Shown here one piece after another: positions 22,706 through 34,289 of a stretch of DNA of 64,000 nt. Within the stretch, counting starts at the first letter, position 1. Each line of letters starts with the position of its first letter. The notes beneath the pieces are model-generated. The model made no database searches and was not told where the DNA came from. It saw only the letters and a program-made list of their open reading frames with translations. The stretch is from Cylindrodendrum hubeiense (lineage: Eukaryota > Ascomycota > Sordariomycetes > Hypocreales > Nectriaceae): assembly GCA_014621425.1 (NCBI GenBank), contig JAANBB010000123.1, forward strand, positions 31,243-95,242. Direction: 5' to 3'. The translations under genes were made by a program, and so were the position numbers.

Positions 22706-24765
22706 ATGACTCCAACCGTGACCAAATTCAACCTGGCCAACCCAACCCTGAGGTCCTCTCGCCTTCTACGGCCGCCGCCCGGTTCTCGCCTGTCACTCTC
22801 TCGTCCTCTTCTCCGTCCTCTCCTCCCGCCATCTACGACTGCCCCCGCGAGCCTCGCCTTCCCCGCAGGCTTTTCCCGCTCCCTCCACGCCACTGCCCCG
22901 CGCCGCGAGCGACCCCTCGAAATGGCGCCCAAGTTGAAGTTCGAGCTTAAGACCCCTAAGGGCACCAAAGACTGTGCGCCTGGCCCATCCGATCCGACAT
23001 ATACACACATGAGACACTAACACAATGCGCAGGGGAGGGCAAAGACATGGTCATTCGTGACAAGATCTTCAGCACCATCGCCGAAGTCTTCAAGCGTCAC
23101 GGCGGAGTCACCATCGACACCCCCGTCTTCGAGCTCAGGGACATCCTCTCTGGCAAGTATGGCGAGGACAGCAAGCTCATCTACGACCTTGCCGACCAGG
23201 GTGGCGAGATCACCTCTCTGCGATATGACCTTACCGTCCCATTCGCCCGCTTCCTCGCCATGAACAAGGATATCCAAAACATCAAGCGCTACCACATCGC
23301 CAAGGTGTACCGAAGAGATCAACCTGCCGTGAGCAAGGGCCGCATGAGGGAGTTCTACCAGTGCGATTTTGACATCGCCGGAACCTTCGATGCCATGGTA
23401 CCCGATGCCGAGATCCTCCGCATCATCACCGAGGTCTTCGAGGGCCTTGGGTGGAACGGCGGATACACAATCAAGATGAACCACAGGAAGATTCTCGACG
23501 GTATCTTCCAGGTCTGCGGTGTCCCCGAGGACAAGATTCGCGCCATTTCATCGGCTGTCGACAAGCTTGACAAGATGCCATGGGCTGATGTGCGCAAGGA
23601 GATGACCGTGGAGAAGGGTCTTGATGAAGAGGTTGCCGACCGCATCGGAGAGTGGGTCGTCCTTAAGGGAAAGCAGGACCTGCTTGAGAAGCTTCGCAAT
23701 GATGAGAAGCTATCGGCCAACGAGTCCATGAAGAAGGGTATGGATGACCTGGCCCTCCTTTTCGAATACTTGGAGGCATTCAATGCACTCGACCACGTAT
23801 CCTTCGACCTCAGCCTGGCCCGAGGCCTCGACTACTACACGGGATTGATTTACGAGGTTGTGACGGAGGGATCCGCACCCGCCGTGGCCCCCGGCCAGGA
23901 GGGCGAAGCACCCAAGCCGGCCAGGAAGAGGGGCAAGAAGGGCTCTGAGGACGACGACCGTTCCAACGACCCCACCGTCGGTGTTGGCAGCATTGCTGCT
24001 GGTGGCCGTTATGATGAGCTTGTCGGCATGTTTTCAGGCAAAACCCAGATCCCCTGTGTCGGTATTTCCTTTGGCGTGGATCGCATCTTTTCCATCACCA
24101 AGGCCAAGATGGCTGCAGACAAGAGCGCGGCGGCCGTTCGACTCAACGACGTCGATGTCTATGTGATTGCGTTTGGTGGCAAGGGCTTCCTGAAGGAGCG
24201 CATGTCAATCTGTGCCAAGCTCTGGGAGGCCGGCATCAAGGTTCGTGGACTTGGTATTCTGGCCCAATTTCGCATTAAGCAAAATCTAACAAGTGTCATC
24301 TAGGCCGAATTTCTCTACAAGGTCAAGCCCAAGGTTCCTGCACAGTTCAAGGCAGCTGAGGTCAACGGCGTTCCTTTTGCCATCTTCCTCGGCGAGGATG
24401 AGGTGGCCGGGGGCAGGGTCAAGATCAAGGAGATGGGATTGCAAGATGGCCACCCTGAGAAGGAAGGTGTGCTTGTCGATCTCAAGGACATGACGCGAGA
24501 GGTCAAGGTCCGCCTCCAACGCAAGCGAGAGTTGGACGAGATGACACGACAGGCTGAGGGCCTTAGAGTGGTCCACGGAATCAAGGGCCATGAGGTCAAG
24601 GCGGCGGAAGCACCTGCCGCTGTCGAGCAGCCCGCTGCTGAGCAGGCCCCCGTTGAGCAGGCCTCCGTTGAGCAGACTCCCGTGGAGCAGACTCCCGTTG
24701 AACAGGCCCCTGCTGAGGAGAAGGCTCCTGCCGAGGAGCAGACCCCTGCGAATCCTTCGGCATAG
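22706..24765 (+). CDS. HTS1: Histidyl-tRNA synthetase, mitochondrial and cytosolic forms
   Basis: Three exons (22706-22973, 23033-24240, 24304-24765) encode 645 residues from the first ATG. The first 72 residues are rich in Arg, Ser, Leu and Pro, lack acidic residues until near the end, and look like a mitochondrial presequence. A second in-frame ATG at 22922 opens the conserved core (KGTKDWEGKD across the first intron) and would give a 573-residue cytosolic enzyme; this dual use is known for fungal HTS1. Class II signatures are motif 2 [15 protein letters not shown], His[11 protein letters not shown], HisB IAAGGRYD and motif 3 [10 protein letters not shown] charged insert ([13 protein letters not shown]) precedes HisB. 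The enzyme charges tRNA-His with histidine. After the anticodon-binding domain there is an unusual Ala/Pro/Glu tail with VEQ-based five-residue repeats. Confidence 0.95.
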
Positions 24766-25051
24766 ATGGTTACAAAATGAATGAGAACAAAAAAAACCGA
24801 AGCAATGCCGTCAGAAGTCCTCGTGCGATTACCATGTATGTATAATAGACAGGAGCCCCCGGCACCGCGACGACTCATAGTTATTTTGATACGACAGTGA
24901 CTTCGGCGAGTAGTCCTGTTACAGAATACGGATATTCTCTTGTTGGTTTCATGGAATGTTCATGTTGTTTCCCGGTGATAATATCCGTGCCAGCGGGCAC
25001 TAATCTAGCGCAGCCGCACCTGTTCACTGGGGAATAAAAGGCGATCATCAA

Positions 25052-25100
25052 ACGTGGTGAATCAGATGTGGTGAATCAGACGTGGTGAATCAAACGTGGC
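25052..25100. repeat. 14-bp tandem repeat, about 3.5 copies
   Basis: Units ACGTGGTGAATCAG, ATGTGGTGAATCAG and ACGTGGTGAATCAA follow each other, with a partial fourth unit. Confidence 0.8.
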
Positions 25101-26252
25101 GGGTTAATCAACCAAAGTGATACATCCTGGACAGCGTCTTCCATCTCTTGCAAACACCGTTGTGGCTATGACGACTGTGGCCGTCATGTTGGGGGATGAG
25201 TTGAACAAAAGGACGATTCAGACTGCACGGAAAACGCGATGAACAGCCGCCTGACTCTGTCTGCGACAGTGGTTGGGACGCAGGAGAGCGCCACGACAGG
25301 CGCCATTGGGGGATCCCGAGGGACCAGGTTCGGAAGACGGTGAGAAGGAATCAAGTTCATCAAGGGTCGTACGTGCCTTGCAGGATACCCCAGCCGCGGG
25401 AACCCACGGACGGTTGCATCGCGGGCCGGAGAAAAAGAGGCCGCTGCATGCTACTGGACTTACCGCACACGATACACTGGACGCCGCAAGACCTGTAGGT
25501 GCGTAGGGATTTGTTTCTGTGAGGTCATTTTCGCAATCCAACTATTGTTTGGGACTGGCGGCATCCCGGGCTACCGGAATCGAGAGAGGCGGGTGTCTCA
25601 TCCATCGCCCAGACCGCGCCCATCCGGGGCCTCTGGGGCCTCTGGGGTCTCTGGTTACGGATGGAGACTCGCTTCGATCGGATCTTGGTCTTGTCTCTCT
25701 TCTCTCTTCTTCCCCCCTCCCTCAACCCCTTCCCCCTGCTGCGGTGCCGCAATCCACAGCGACCTGTTGGTTTCCTTCGCTGGTTTTTTTTCCTTAGCGG
25801 CCCAGCTCATGCAGAGTGTCCCCGTTTTCCCAAGAGATGCGCAATCCGCATCGCCGGGTGCCACACTGGCGTGGGGCGCTCCCCGCCAGGTGGTGGGGGG
25901 GGTTGTGAAGCACTGCCTGCGAGGGGCTGGCTGGTTCGTGGACCATGAACAATGCGCAAGATTTCCGGGTTTTTGCTTTGTGTAAGCAGAAAAAAATACT
26001 CGCTGGCCTCCAACCAGACGGCTCTGCTCCCTTGGTGGCCCCTGGACAAGGCATGACTAGCGGCCTCAGCTCGAGGCCTTGGGAATAAGTAGTCGAGGTG
26101 GTGGCTCGCCCTTTTGATGGAGGAGCAGGAGAAGGAGATACAAACCACATCGGAAGCCGGTGACAGAAACGAAACGAGAGCGCGATTGTTGTGTTTGCTT
26201 GCCTACTACACTGCAGCCCGCTCGCTTGCTGCGTGTGCCTCTCCCGCCGCTC

Positions 26253-26287
26253 ACTCGTTACTCGCTACTCGCTACTCGCTACTCGCT
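26253..26287. repeat. 7-bp tandem repeat (ACTCGCT)
   Basis: Five near-perfect units in tandem in non-coding DNA. Confidence 0.75.
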
Positions 26288-26377
26288 GTGGTGCTTGACG
26301 TTTGGTCCGCTCTACCGCTGCTCTTGTTGGCGGCCGCCTCGCTTCACTTACACATCACCAAGCCCGCGCGAAGCGGT

Positions 26378-26437
26378 GCACCCTCGCAAAGCAACAGTGC
26401 GCCCACGCAAAGCAGCAGTGCACCCACGCAAAACACC
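26378..26437. repeat. Imperfect 21-bp tandem repeat
   Basis: About 2.5 units built on CGCAAAGCAGCAGTGCACCCA, with a few substitutions between copies. Confidence 0.65.
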
Positions 26438-27245
26438 AACCATTCCAGCCATTCCAACCACCGCCCGGTGCGTGCGCCCACACACTCGTTTGAGGAAGGG
26501 CCCTTTTGCGATCTGCGCCGACCTCCGGGAGTCGAGACGTCAGTAGCCGCCCTCGCGTCCTCGCATTAATTGCTTTCCGGGGTCACCCTGGGGAAGACGG
26601 CCAGTCGGCAAGCCCAAGTATTTCCGCATACGGCATCGCCTACGATCTCCCGTACTGAATGCTCCGCCGGCCCATCACGCGCCGCCTCTCACACTCAGCG
26701 CCGTTTCCGGATACCCTGGTCTCCGATCAGATCTCGACCGCACTCTATTACAACAGCCGTCCCAAGCGACAAATCTTAAACACCCGGTTGCAGCTCAATT
26801 GCTTTTCACTCTTTGCTCGCCCCAACTCTGCATTCCCAGCTGCCCTCGACACAAAGTATTGTCCTCGCACCCGTCCACTCATTACCCTCCCTCTCAGCCT
26901 CTCTTTGTGTCCACGCGGTCTATCGACACATGGTTTCACCGGGTCTCCCGATCCATCACGCGCCTCCACTCAGATTCAAGACGCCCCCGATTCATTCTGG
27001 AACCTCACAAACTTCCGCGTCGTCGCGGCCCGGTCTCGCCTCATTGGACCATCTCGCAAGCCAAAAGGTTGAAAGCGACGGCGCCATATTGGCAACACTG
27101 GCTTTCGCCACGCCCCTCCACACATTCCTGCCAGCCCTCTTATACCATTGTCTCCGCGAAAAGGTCCCCCAGATCTTGAACCTCTTACACATCTTGAGAT
27201 ACAAGGGTTATTTTGCTTCATCAGAAGGGCCACGATCATCTCACC

Positions 27246-28459
27246 ATGATGGCCACTCTGCTTCCTCAGGCGCTGCCTGCACTTCCCATGGGATGTCATG
27301 AGACAGAGTCAGAGACATCGCCAAACCTCAACCTCCCCAGCAACACGGCAGCCAGGAACAAGGGCGCAAGGCGGTTTCCCCAGAACTTCCCAGGATGCCT
27401 GCCCATCCTGCCTTACACGTCCTCCGAGTGGGCAAAGGCCATCGTCGATGTCAAGAGAGAATATGTCAACCACAGATACCGTCCTTGCGTGTCTCGCTGC
27501 ACCGAGATCTTGGACAACCTGCGTGATGCCGTAAGTCACAACACCTGCCACCCGCCCATCCCAAAATATAACTGAGACCTCTTTCTGACACTCCCGTACA
27601 GTCCACCGTCAAGCCCGCATATCTCATCTACCTCCATTTCTATGCTGCCAGCGCCCAGGAGATGATGTCCCGGGGCTTACACCACGCCTCCACCGCCCGG
27701 GTTAATTTCTTGCACCAAGCGCGGGACCACTACCTCAAGGCGTCGCACCTGATCGCCACCGTCGATGCTGCTGATGCCGCCATGAGCCAGTCCCTACTGC
27801 ACTACTCCGCGAGCACCATTGTCTACGATTATGACTTTGGCGACTCCCCAACCAGCATCCTGAGCTCCCAGCCCGAGGACATGTGGAGCCCGTCGATGCC
27901 GTCCCGGGGGCCCTCTCCGGCGTCGTCCAGATCCTCGATGGACGGCAGCCTTTCCCAGGCCAAGAGTTCCAAGCGATCGTCCAACAGCTATTCCAGGCAC
28001 TCTGTACGCCCAGACTCGCCGACACTCGGCTTGGCCCCGGCCGGCAGCACGTTCCAGGACCTCCTGGACGCGATGCCGTCTCCGCCGCCGACAACTCCGG
28101 GCCTCGACCCGGGCCACACCCAGGCCGAGCCCGCAGCACCCGCAGCACCCGCAGCACCCGTCGAGCTTGTCGATGGGCCCCTCCACAACGCCGACGCCAT
28201 GCACCGGTCCTTTGCGCTCCTCTCCGGCCTGCAGCGCCAGATCTCCCGACACCTGAGCTTCATCGAGACAGACCTCGCCGCGGCTCGGAACCCCCCGCCG
28301 ACGGCGACCAATCTCGGGCTTCATGATGAGGAGCACCGCGCGTTAGATCTGCAGGCTCGGATTGAACGACTGCGTGCGAGCGGCTGGCAGCGCCGGCGGT
28401 TCGACTTCCAACGGTATGAGCAGCTGAGAGAGAAGGCTTTGGCCGACATGATGGAGTAG
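27246..28459 (+). CDS. Conserved fungal-type protein of unknown function
   Basis: Two exons (27246-27530, 27602-28459) encode 380 residues. Residues ~45-165 look like a helical bundle (RYRPCVSRCTEILDNLRD, then KPAYLIYLHFYAASAQEMMSR), recalling tetratricopeptide or MIT-type helices, but no named family was recognised with certainty. The middle (~170-260) is disordered, rich in Ser, Pro and Ala, with SP sites open to phosphorylation and an APAAPAAP run. The C-terminal ~110 residues are helical and charged (ALDLQARIERLRASGWQRR), likely a coiled coil. Two ATG codons stand side by side at the start and the intron has clean GTAAGT and CAG ends. Order along the protein (folded helical module, linker, coiled coil) suggests a scaffold or adaptor; this is inference only. 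The neighbours, HisRS and CaMK, give no functional hint. Confidence 0.82.
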
Positions 28460-29110
28460 AGCTTCATCACTCCTATTCCATGCGACACTTCCTTCTTTTC
28501 TCTACTTCTTGCTTTGATTCTTTCTTTCTTTTAATTACTGTTTGTGGGTTCTCGGTCTGCTTCAGTACATCTTTGTCGGTTGCCCTGGATGGTTCCGGCC
28601 TTTTGTCTCCTTTGTTTGGGTATCACGGATGGCGTACGAGTAGATGGCCACGGGGTAATGTCTCAATAGCATTTACGAGGATTAAAGACGCCGGCGAGAC
28701 CCCGGCTATGTCTTCCTCTGGGGTCTGGATTTGGGCAGGCTGGTTTGCTTTGACGATACCATGTAATTAGATGCAGAGTTGTAACGATGTGAAAATAAAT
28801 CACTTGGATGGATAATGAGCTACACGGCTTGTCCCAGAAAACACTGGTCCGAAATAAGAACACTTTCAACCATCAACCATTGAGAACCAACCACTTCGCA
28901 AAGTCGTCTCGACCTATCCCACAGTTGTCGTTTGCCATGTCCACCTGACTAAATTCCAGAGGCAGACTGTAAGTCCCTCCCCAGTCTCGACAAGACCTTA
29001 GTTTTAGAAGGATATCCCCGTTTGTATTCCAGTCCTATCAGACTTCCACACCCTGCAAGATGAGGAGTTTTTCCTGCACCGCACCGCATCGCCGCACCAA
29101 CACCGCCGTC
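28460..29110. other. Convergent 3' intergenic region
   Basis: This 650-base region lies between two gene ends and has several T-rich stretches (for example at 28490-28535) expected of 3' untranslated regions and poly(A) signals. No gene is seen. Confidence 0.5.
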
Positions 29111-30486
<1,376 letters not shown>

Positions 30487-31042
30487 GGTCAGCGGGGATC
30501 TGGAGGAGCTGACAAGCTGACGAGTTGAACAAGGCGAGGGGCAATAGGAGGCCGGCAGGGAGAGCAACGGGGAACGCAAAAGTTCCAGCGCATCGATCGG
30601 GAATCAGGAATCAGAGATCAGATGAGAGCAGATGGGGGACGAAACCCAAAAGCGGGGAGGGGGTGAGGCTGACGATGGTCGCAACTTACAGGCCATTGTG
30701 ACGACGAAGATGGGATGGCGGGGTAGCGGTGGTGGTGAGGAGCGAGGCGCTTGGGACGCAAGCTGAGGCGGGAGTCAGGCGGGAGAAATTGCCGAAACCA
30801 GAACCAAGCGAGAGGCCGTTTGGAGAGGATCCGAGCCCAGGTCGGCGAGGTGAGGCCGTTATCAAGGCGCCGTGATGACGGGAACAAGGTCGTGGGGAGA
30901 GGCGGGCAATGAGCAACGGCAGCGAGACGGGATGGGGGATGGATGAGGAGACCTTTAACTTGCGACAGCTCCTACGGCACCTACGCCTAAAAGACTCTCG
31001 GGCCCTCCGTCCACCACTGCCCGTCGCTGGCTGCCCGCTGTC

Positions 31043-31105
31043 CGCTAGGTACCCACCCACTGTCCCCTACCCACTGTCCCTACCCACTGTCCCCTCCCAC
31101 GGTCC
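31043..31105. repeat. Imperfect tandem repeat (CCCACTGTCCCCTA)
   Basis: About four units of 13-14 bases, decaying at the end; located about 560 bases upstream of the CaMK start. Confidence 0.7.
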
Positions 31106-32565
31106 CCTACCTCCCTAGGTACCCACTGCCCTGTCCGCCCCTCAGGGTCGAGGGTCGGGGGGCTGTCAGCTTGCGGCCCACCAACACGGCCCCCATACAA
31201 CCTACCGACGCGCCACTGCGACAAAAGGTACCAAAACCAACCATCCACGACGTGGGAGGTCTCCAATGGACCCCCCAAGTGCCTACCGTAAACAAGCCCA
31301 GCTTACGGCGAGGTTGGGTTCCCAGGCGCCTCGGACCTGGGTCAGCGGGACTTGAGATGTCACTGGCCACCACCATGCCCGTGGCTGATGACAGGCTCCT
31401 GTGGCAGTGAAGCGAGTGGCTCGCTGACCGGGCTCTGAGTCGCCGTCCTGAAAGACACGCCTGCCAGCCCTGCAGCAACCTCCTGTGCGCAGCCCCTGCA
31501 GCCCTTGCAGCCTCCCCAACACCACCAAATTCGTCCCAGTCAAGCCTGGTCAGACGGTTGCACTAGGTCATGGCCGTGGCTGTGCACCGGGCAGCCAAGG
31601 CTTTTTGGTTCCCTCTTGCTGCCCGCCGCCGTCCGCTTTCTCAGCCGCCCGTCATTCAGAAGAGGCTGTCTCTCAGCCCTATCGGGCTCCTGGGCTCTCG
31701 GCCTATCGTCCTCATTAGGACCCTTCTATTTGTACAAATGAGCCATCCACCTTGGCTTGTGTCAGCCTCGATCCATGCCGACACCCGCCGCCAAGGGAGG
31801 GCCCAACTCGACCAGTTGCCAGTCCCGAGCTCAGATCCCGGTCCGTCCATGATCGTCACGCTGGACAGCAAACACTAAACTTCGTCTGTCTGCAGGACCG
31901 TCGCTGTCTCGACTTACACGGCACTTCGTCGACTTCAAGAGAGTCTCAAGTTTGCCGGCATGTGATGGCTGCCTTGACCCCGTTGGGTAGGTCTGTCGTC
32001 ACCGAAAACAAGGCCTCATGATTGTGAAGTACTGACACTAATAATAACTCTTTGAGACGTTTAACTTCCGCCGCGTAACTGAATGAAATTTGAACTCGTA
32101 TTGCTCTGTGCTGAAATATTATATGACCGGGGGTGATGATTTAGGTTTTCAAAGCACTGCATACCTGGTAAGCATCCAGGGCAAGACGGCACAGCACTCG
32201 CTTGCAGAAAATGCCACTACGAACAAGCCCAGTCGACCGGGAAATAGAAGAGCGAAGGGAGTGAAACAAACCAAAGCGTTATGCTCAACACTTCGCAAAG
32301 TGTATCGCCGGCAAGGAACTGATTGGTTGTGCTCCAGGGTAGAGACTCGTTTAAGAAAGAACACACATCAACATTTTTTGTTTGAAACCCCAGTGTTAGC
32401 CTGTTTAACAACCTCGGCATCTCAAATTACTGTCTTGGAGGCTGTGATGATTGTGCTACTTGCGTGCTCGCCTTTGTGATGGGCCACCCGTACTTGGCCG
32501 TGGGTGTTGGTTGGTAAATAACTCCATTGTGCTCCGTTCAGCGACCCAGGGACCACCAACCAAGG

Positions 32566-32572
32566 TATAAAA
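32566..32572 (+). promoter_or_regulatory. TATA-like box
   Basis: TATAAAA stands about 350 bases upstream of the E2 enzyme start on the same strand, at the end of an AT-rich patch. The distance allows a long leader, but the link to the gene is inference. Confidence 0.3.
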
Positions 32573-32921
32573 ACACCGTCGTATGATTAACTACGTAAGA
32601 GATAGGTATGCGAGTCAGTCTTTTCTACATGCATGGAGTTTTTCGTGGAACCAGAAGTCAACGCGCGTCCGACCAATTGTCGAGATTCTCCGAGCCACTT
32701 GAGTTATTCGGGCCAAGGCGCAGCTGGTCCGCCCCTCCAACAAACGACCCTTCTGGGCCTATTTGGCCTGGGCCAGCTTCCTCCGTTCCACAGAGCGACC
32801 AGCGAACAGCAAATTCTCCGACCTACAACCGCACCACACACCTCCCGCAACACGTTGGTTAAGGCAAGGCAGCCGGAAGGAAAGCCAAGGCAAGGCGACC
32901 AAGTATCTGAAGTGGCAAAAC

Positions 32922-33540
32922 ATGGCTGGAGCCACGCGGGACAGGCGCCTCGTCAAGGAGCTCGGCAAGGTATGTTCGCTTGCCTCTGGTCTTTGGCTTC
33001 TCGCTTCCGAGAAGCAATGTAATCGCTGATCTCACGCCTGCTGGCGCCCCGCAGATCCACAAGGATGGACTGCCTCCTGGCATCGAGTTGCTACAGCGCG
33101 AAGACAGCGTTGCCGGGGACTGGTTTCTCGACATCCGAGTGCTGGACGAGAATCCGCTGTACCAGCACCAGATCTACCGTCTCAAATTCCAATTCCCTAA
33201 GATGTATCCTATCGGTGCGTCGCGTCTGTTTCCGGTACTTTATCAGTTAGACTGACATACATGACCCTCAGAGCCTCCTGAGGTCACCTTCGACAAGAAG
33301 CCCGACCGCCCGATCCCGATGCACCCACATATCTACTCCAACGGCATCATCTGCCTCGATCTTCTCGGCCAGCAGGGCTGGAGCCCCGTGCAGAGCGTTT
33401 CAAGCGTGTGTATGAGCATCCAGAGCATGCTGACGAGCAACGACAAAAACGAGCGACCCCCCGGCGACGAGGACTTCGTGCGGGGCAACAAGCTGCGACC
33501 TCGCGACATCGAGTTCCTCTACCACGATAACACCGTGTAG
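32922..33540 (+). CDS. Ubiquitin-conjugating enzyme E2, UBE2W/Ubc16-like
   Basis: Three exons (32922-32969, 33055-33214, 33272-33540) encode 158 residues, a single UBC fold. The active-site region reads HPHIYSNGIICLDLL, placing the catalytic cysteine at residue 97. The canonical E2 HPN motif is replaced by HPH (87-89), the mark of the UBE2W group, whose known member attaches ubiquitin to the alpha-amino group of flexible protein N-termini. The rest fits: YRLKFQFPKMYP before the loop and WSPVQSVSSVCMSIQSML after it. The second half of the conserved SNGHICL string carries Ile instead of His. The C-terminal tail is charged and likely flexible, again as in that group. Introns of 85 and 57 bases have good ends. 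It should act in cytosol or nucleus with RING or U-box ligases. Confidence 0.9.
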
Positions 33541-34289
33541 TAGGCCTCGTACGACTAGACAATCCGAAGAGGATTTACGAAACTGCACACTGAGCTTTGC
33601 GGGCATTTCTGGCGTTAGGCCCCGGGAGGCAACCAGGCACGGACAGGACATGACACTTGATTGGCGAGGGACATTTGGGCTTGCGGTTTTGATGGTTACT
33701 TGGAGCCGCTGGCCCGACCACATGGGCGTTCATGATCATACGCAAAGTGGATTTAACATGGTTATGTCGTTGGGGAGCGATGGGTTGGTTGCGACTCTGC
33801 TGGTTGAAAAGATATACATACCTCACATAGCAAAGGCATCATCATGATGGTCATGGCAAGGGTCAGCCAAGGTGAGGAGAGACATCACTGACATGCCATC
33901 ATCGGGACGGATCGACATGGCATAAGCGTATGGACGAGCTAGATAAATGCATCATGACTTCTTTCTTATCTATTAAATACACGCGGGTATCTAGTTACTG
34001 ATGGGCCGCGCAGCTGGCTTTGAGGACCATACCTACTGGTACTCCTCTGTATGCATGATGCGGATGATCTCCGTGTCCCACCCAACCGGCCGGATGACGT
34101 CGGTTCAGGCGACTACGTACCCTTCAGTGGGAGTGGGCGGCCTGTGGACCACCTGTGGGCGCTGAGGCTCGGTGACCAGCCCCGCCAGAGCTTCACCGCC
34201 AGCGAACCAACTTGCCCGTCCATCACCACCCCGACAAACGCTCCCGTACCACAGCTCTCCCTCTCGTTGCGAGCTTGCGTTGAGCCACC
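33541..34289. other. Intergenic region
   Basis: Spacer of 750 bases between two genes on the same strand. It includes an AT-rich patch at ~33930-34000 that may be the 3' end of the E2 transcript. No gene or clear site is seen. Confidence 0.5.

Larger units (their letters stand above)
24766..27245. other. 2.5-kb intergenic region
   Basis: No supported gene is seen. The first ~400 bases are AT-rich and probably hold the HisRS 3' end. Tandem repeats occur at 25052-25100, 26253-26287 and 26378-26437, and a GGGGCCTCT block at about 25624-25650. Long overlapping frames in 25.5-27.2 kb carry low-complexity Ser/Pro/His content only. The last kilobase, rich in pyrimidines, likely holds the promoter and leader of the next gene. 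Confidence 0.5.
30487..32921. other. 2.4-kb divergent intergenic region (CaMK / E2 enzyme)
   Basis: No supported gene is seen. The CaMK side is GC-rich. A repeat block lies at 31043-31105 and two TAGGTACCC words at 31046 and 31116. Bases ~32000-32620 are clearly more AT-rich than the flanks and end with a TATA-like box. The open frame at 32090-32479 has no recognisable content. Confidence 0.5.

Noticed and set aside
24315..24878. 187-codon minus-strand frame antisense to the HisRS C-terminus
   Set aside because: Its Cys/Ser/Thr/Gly-rich repeats are the reverse complement of the VEQ repeats of the real gene.
32090..32479. 129-codon plus-strand frame in the AT-rich patch
   Set aside because: No family signature, overlapping frames on the other strand and no splice partners were seen.
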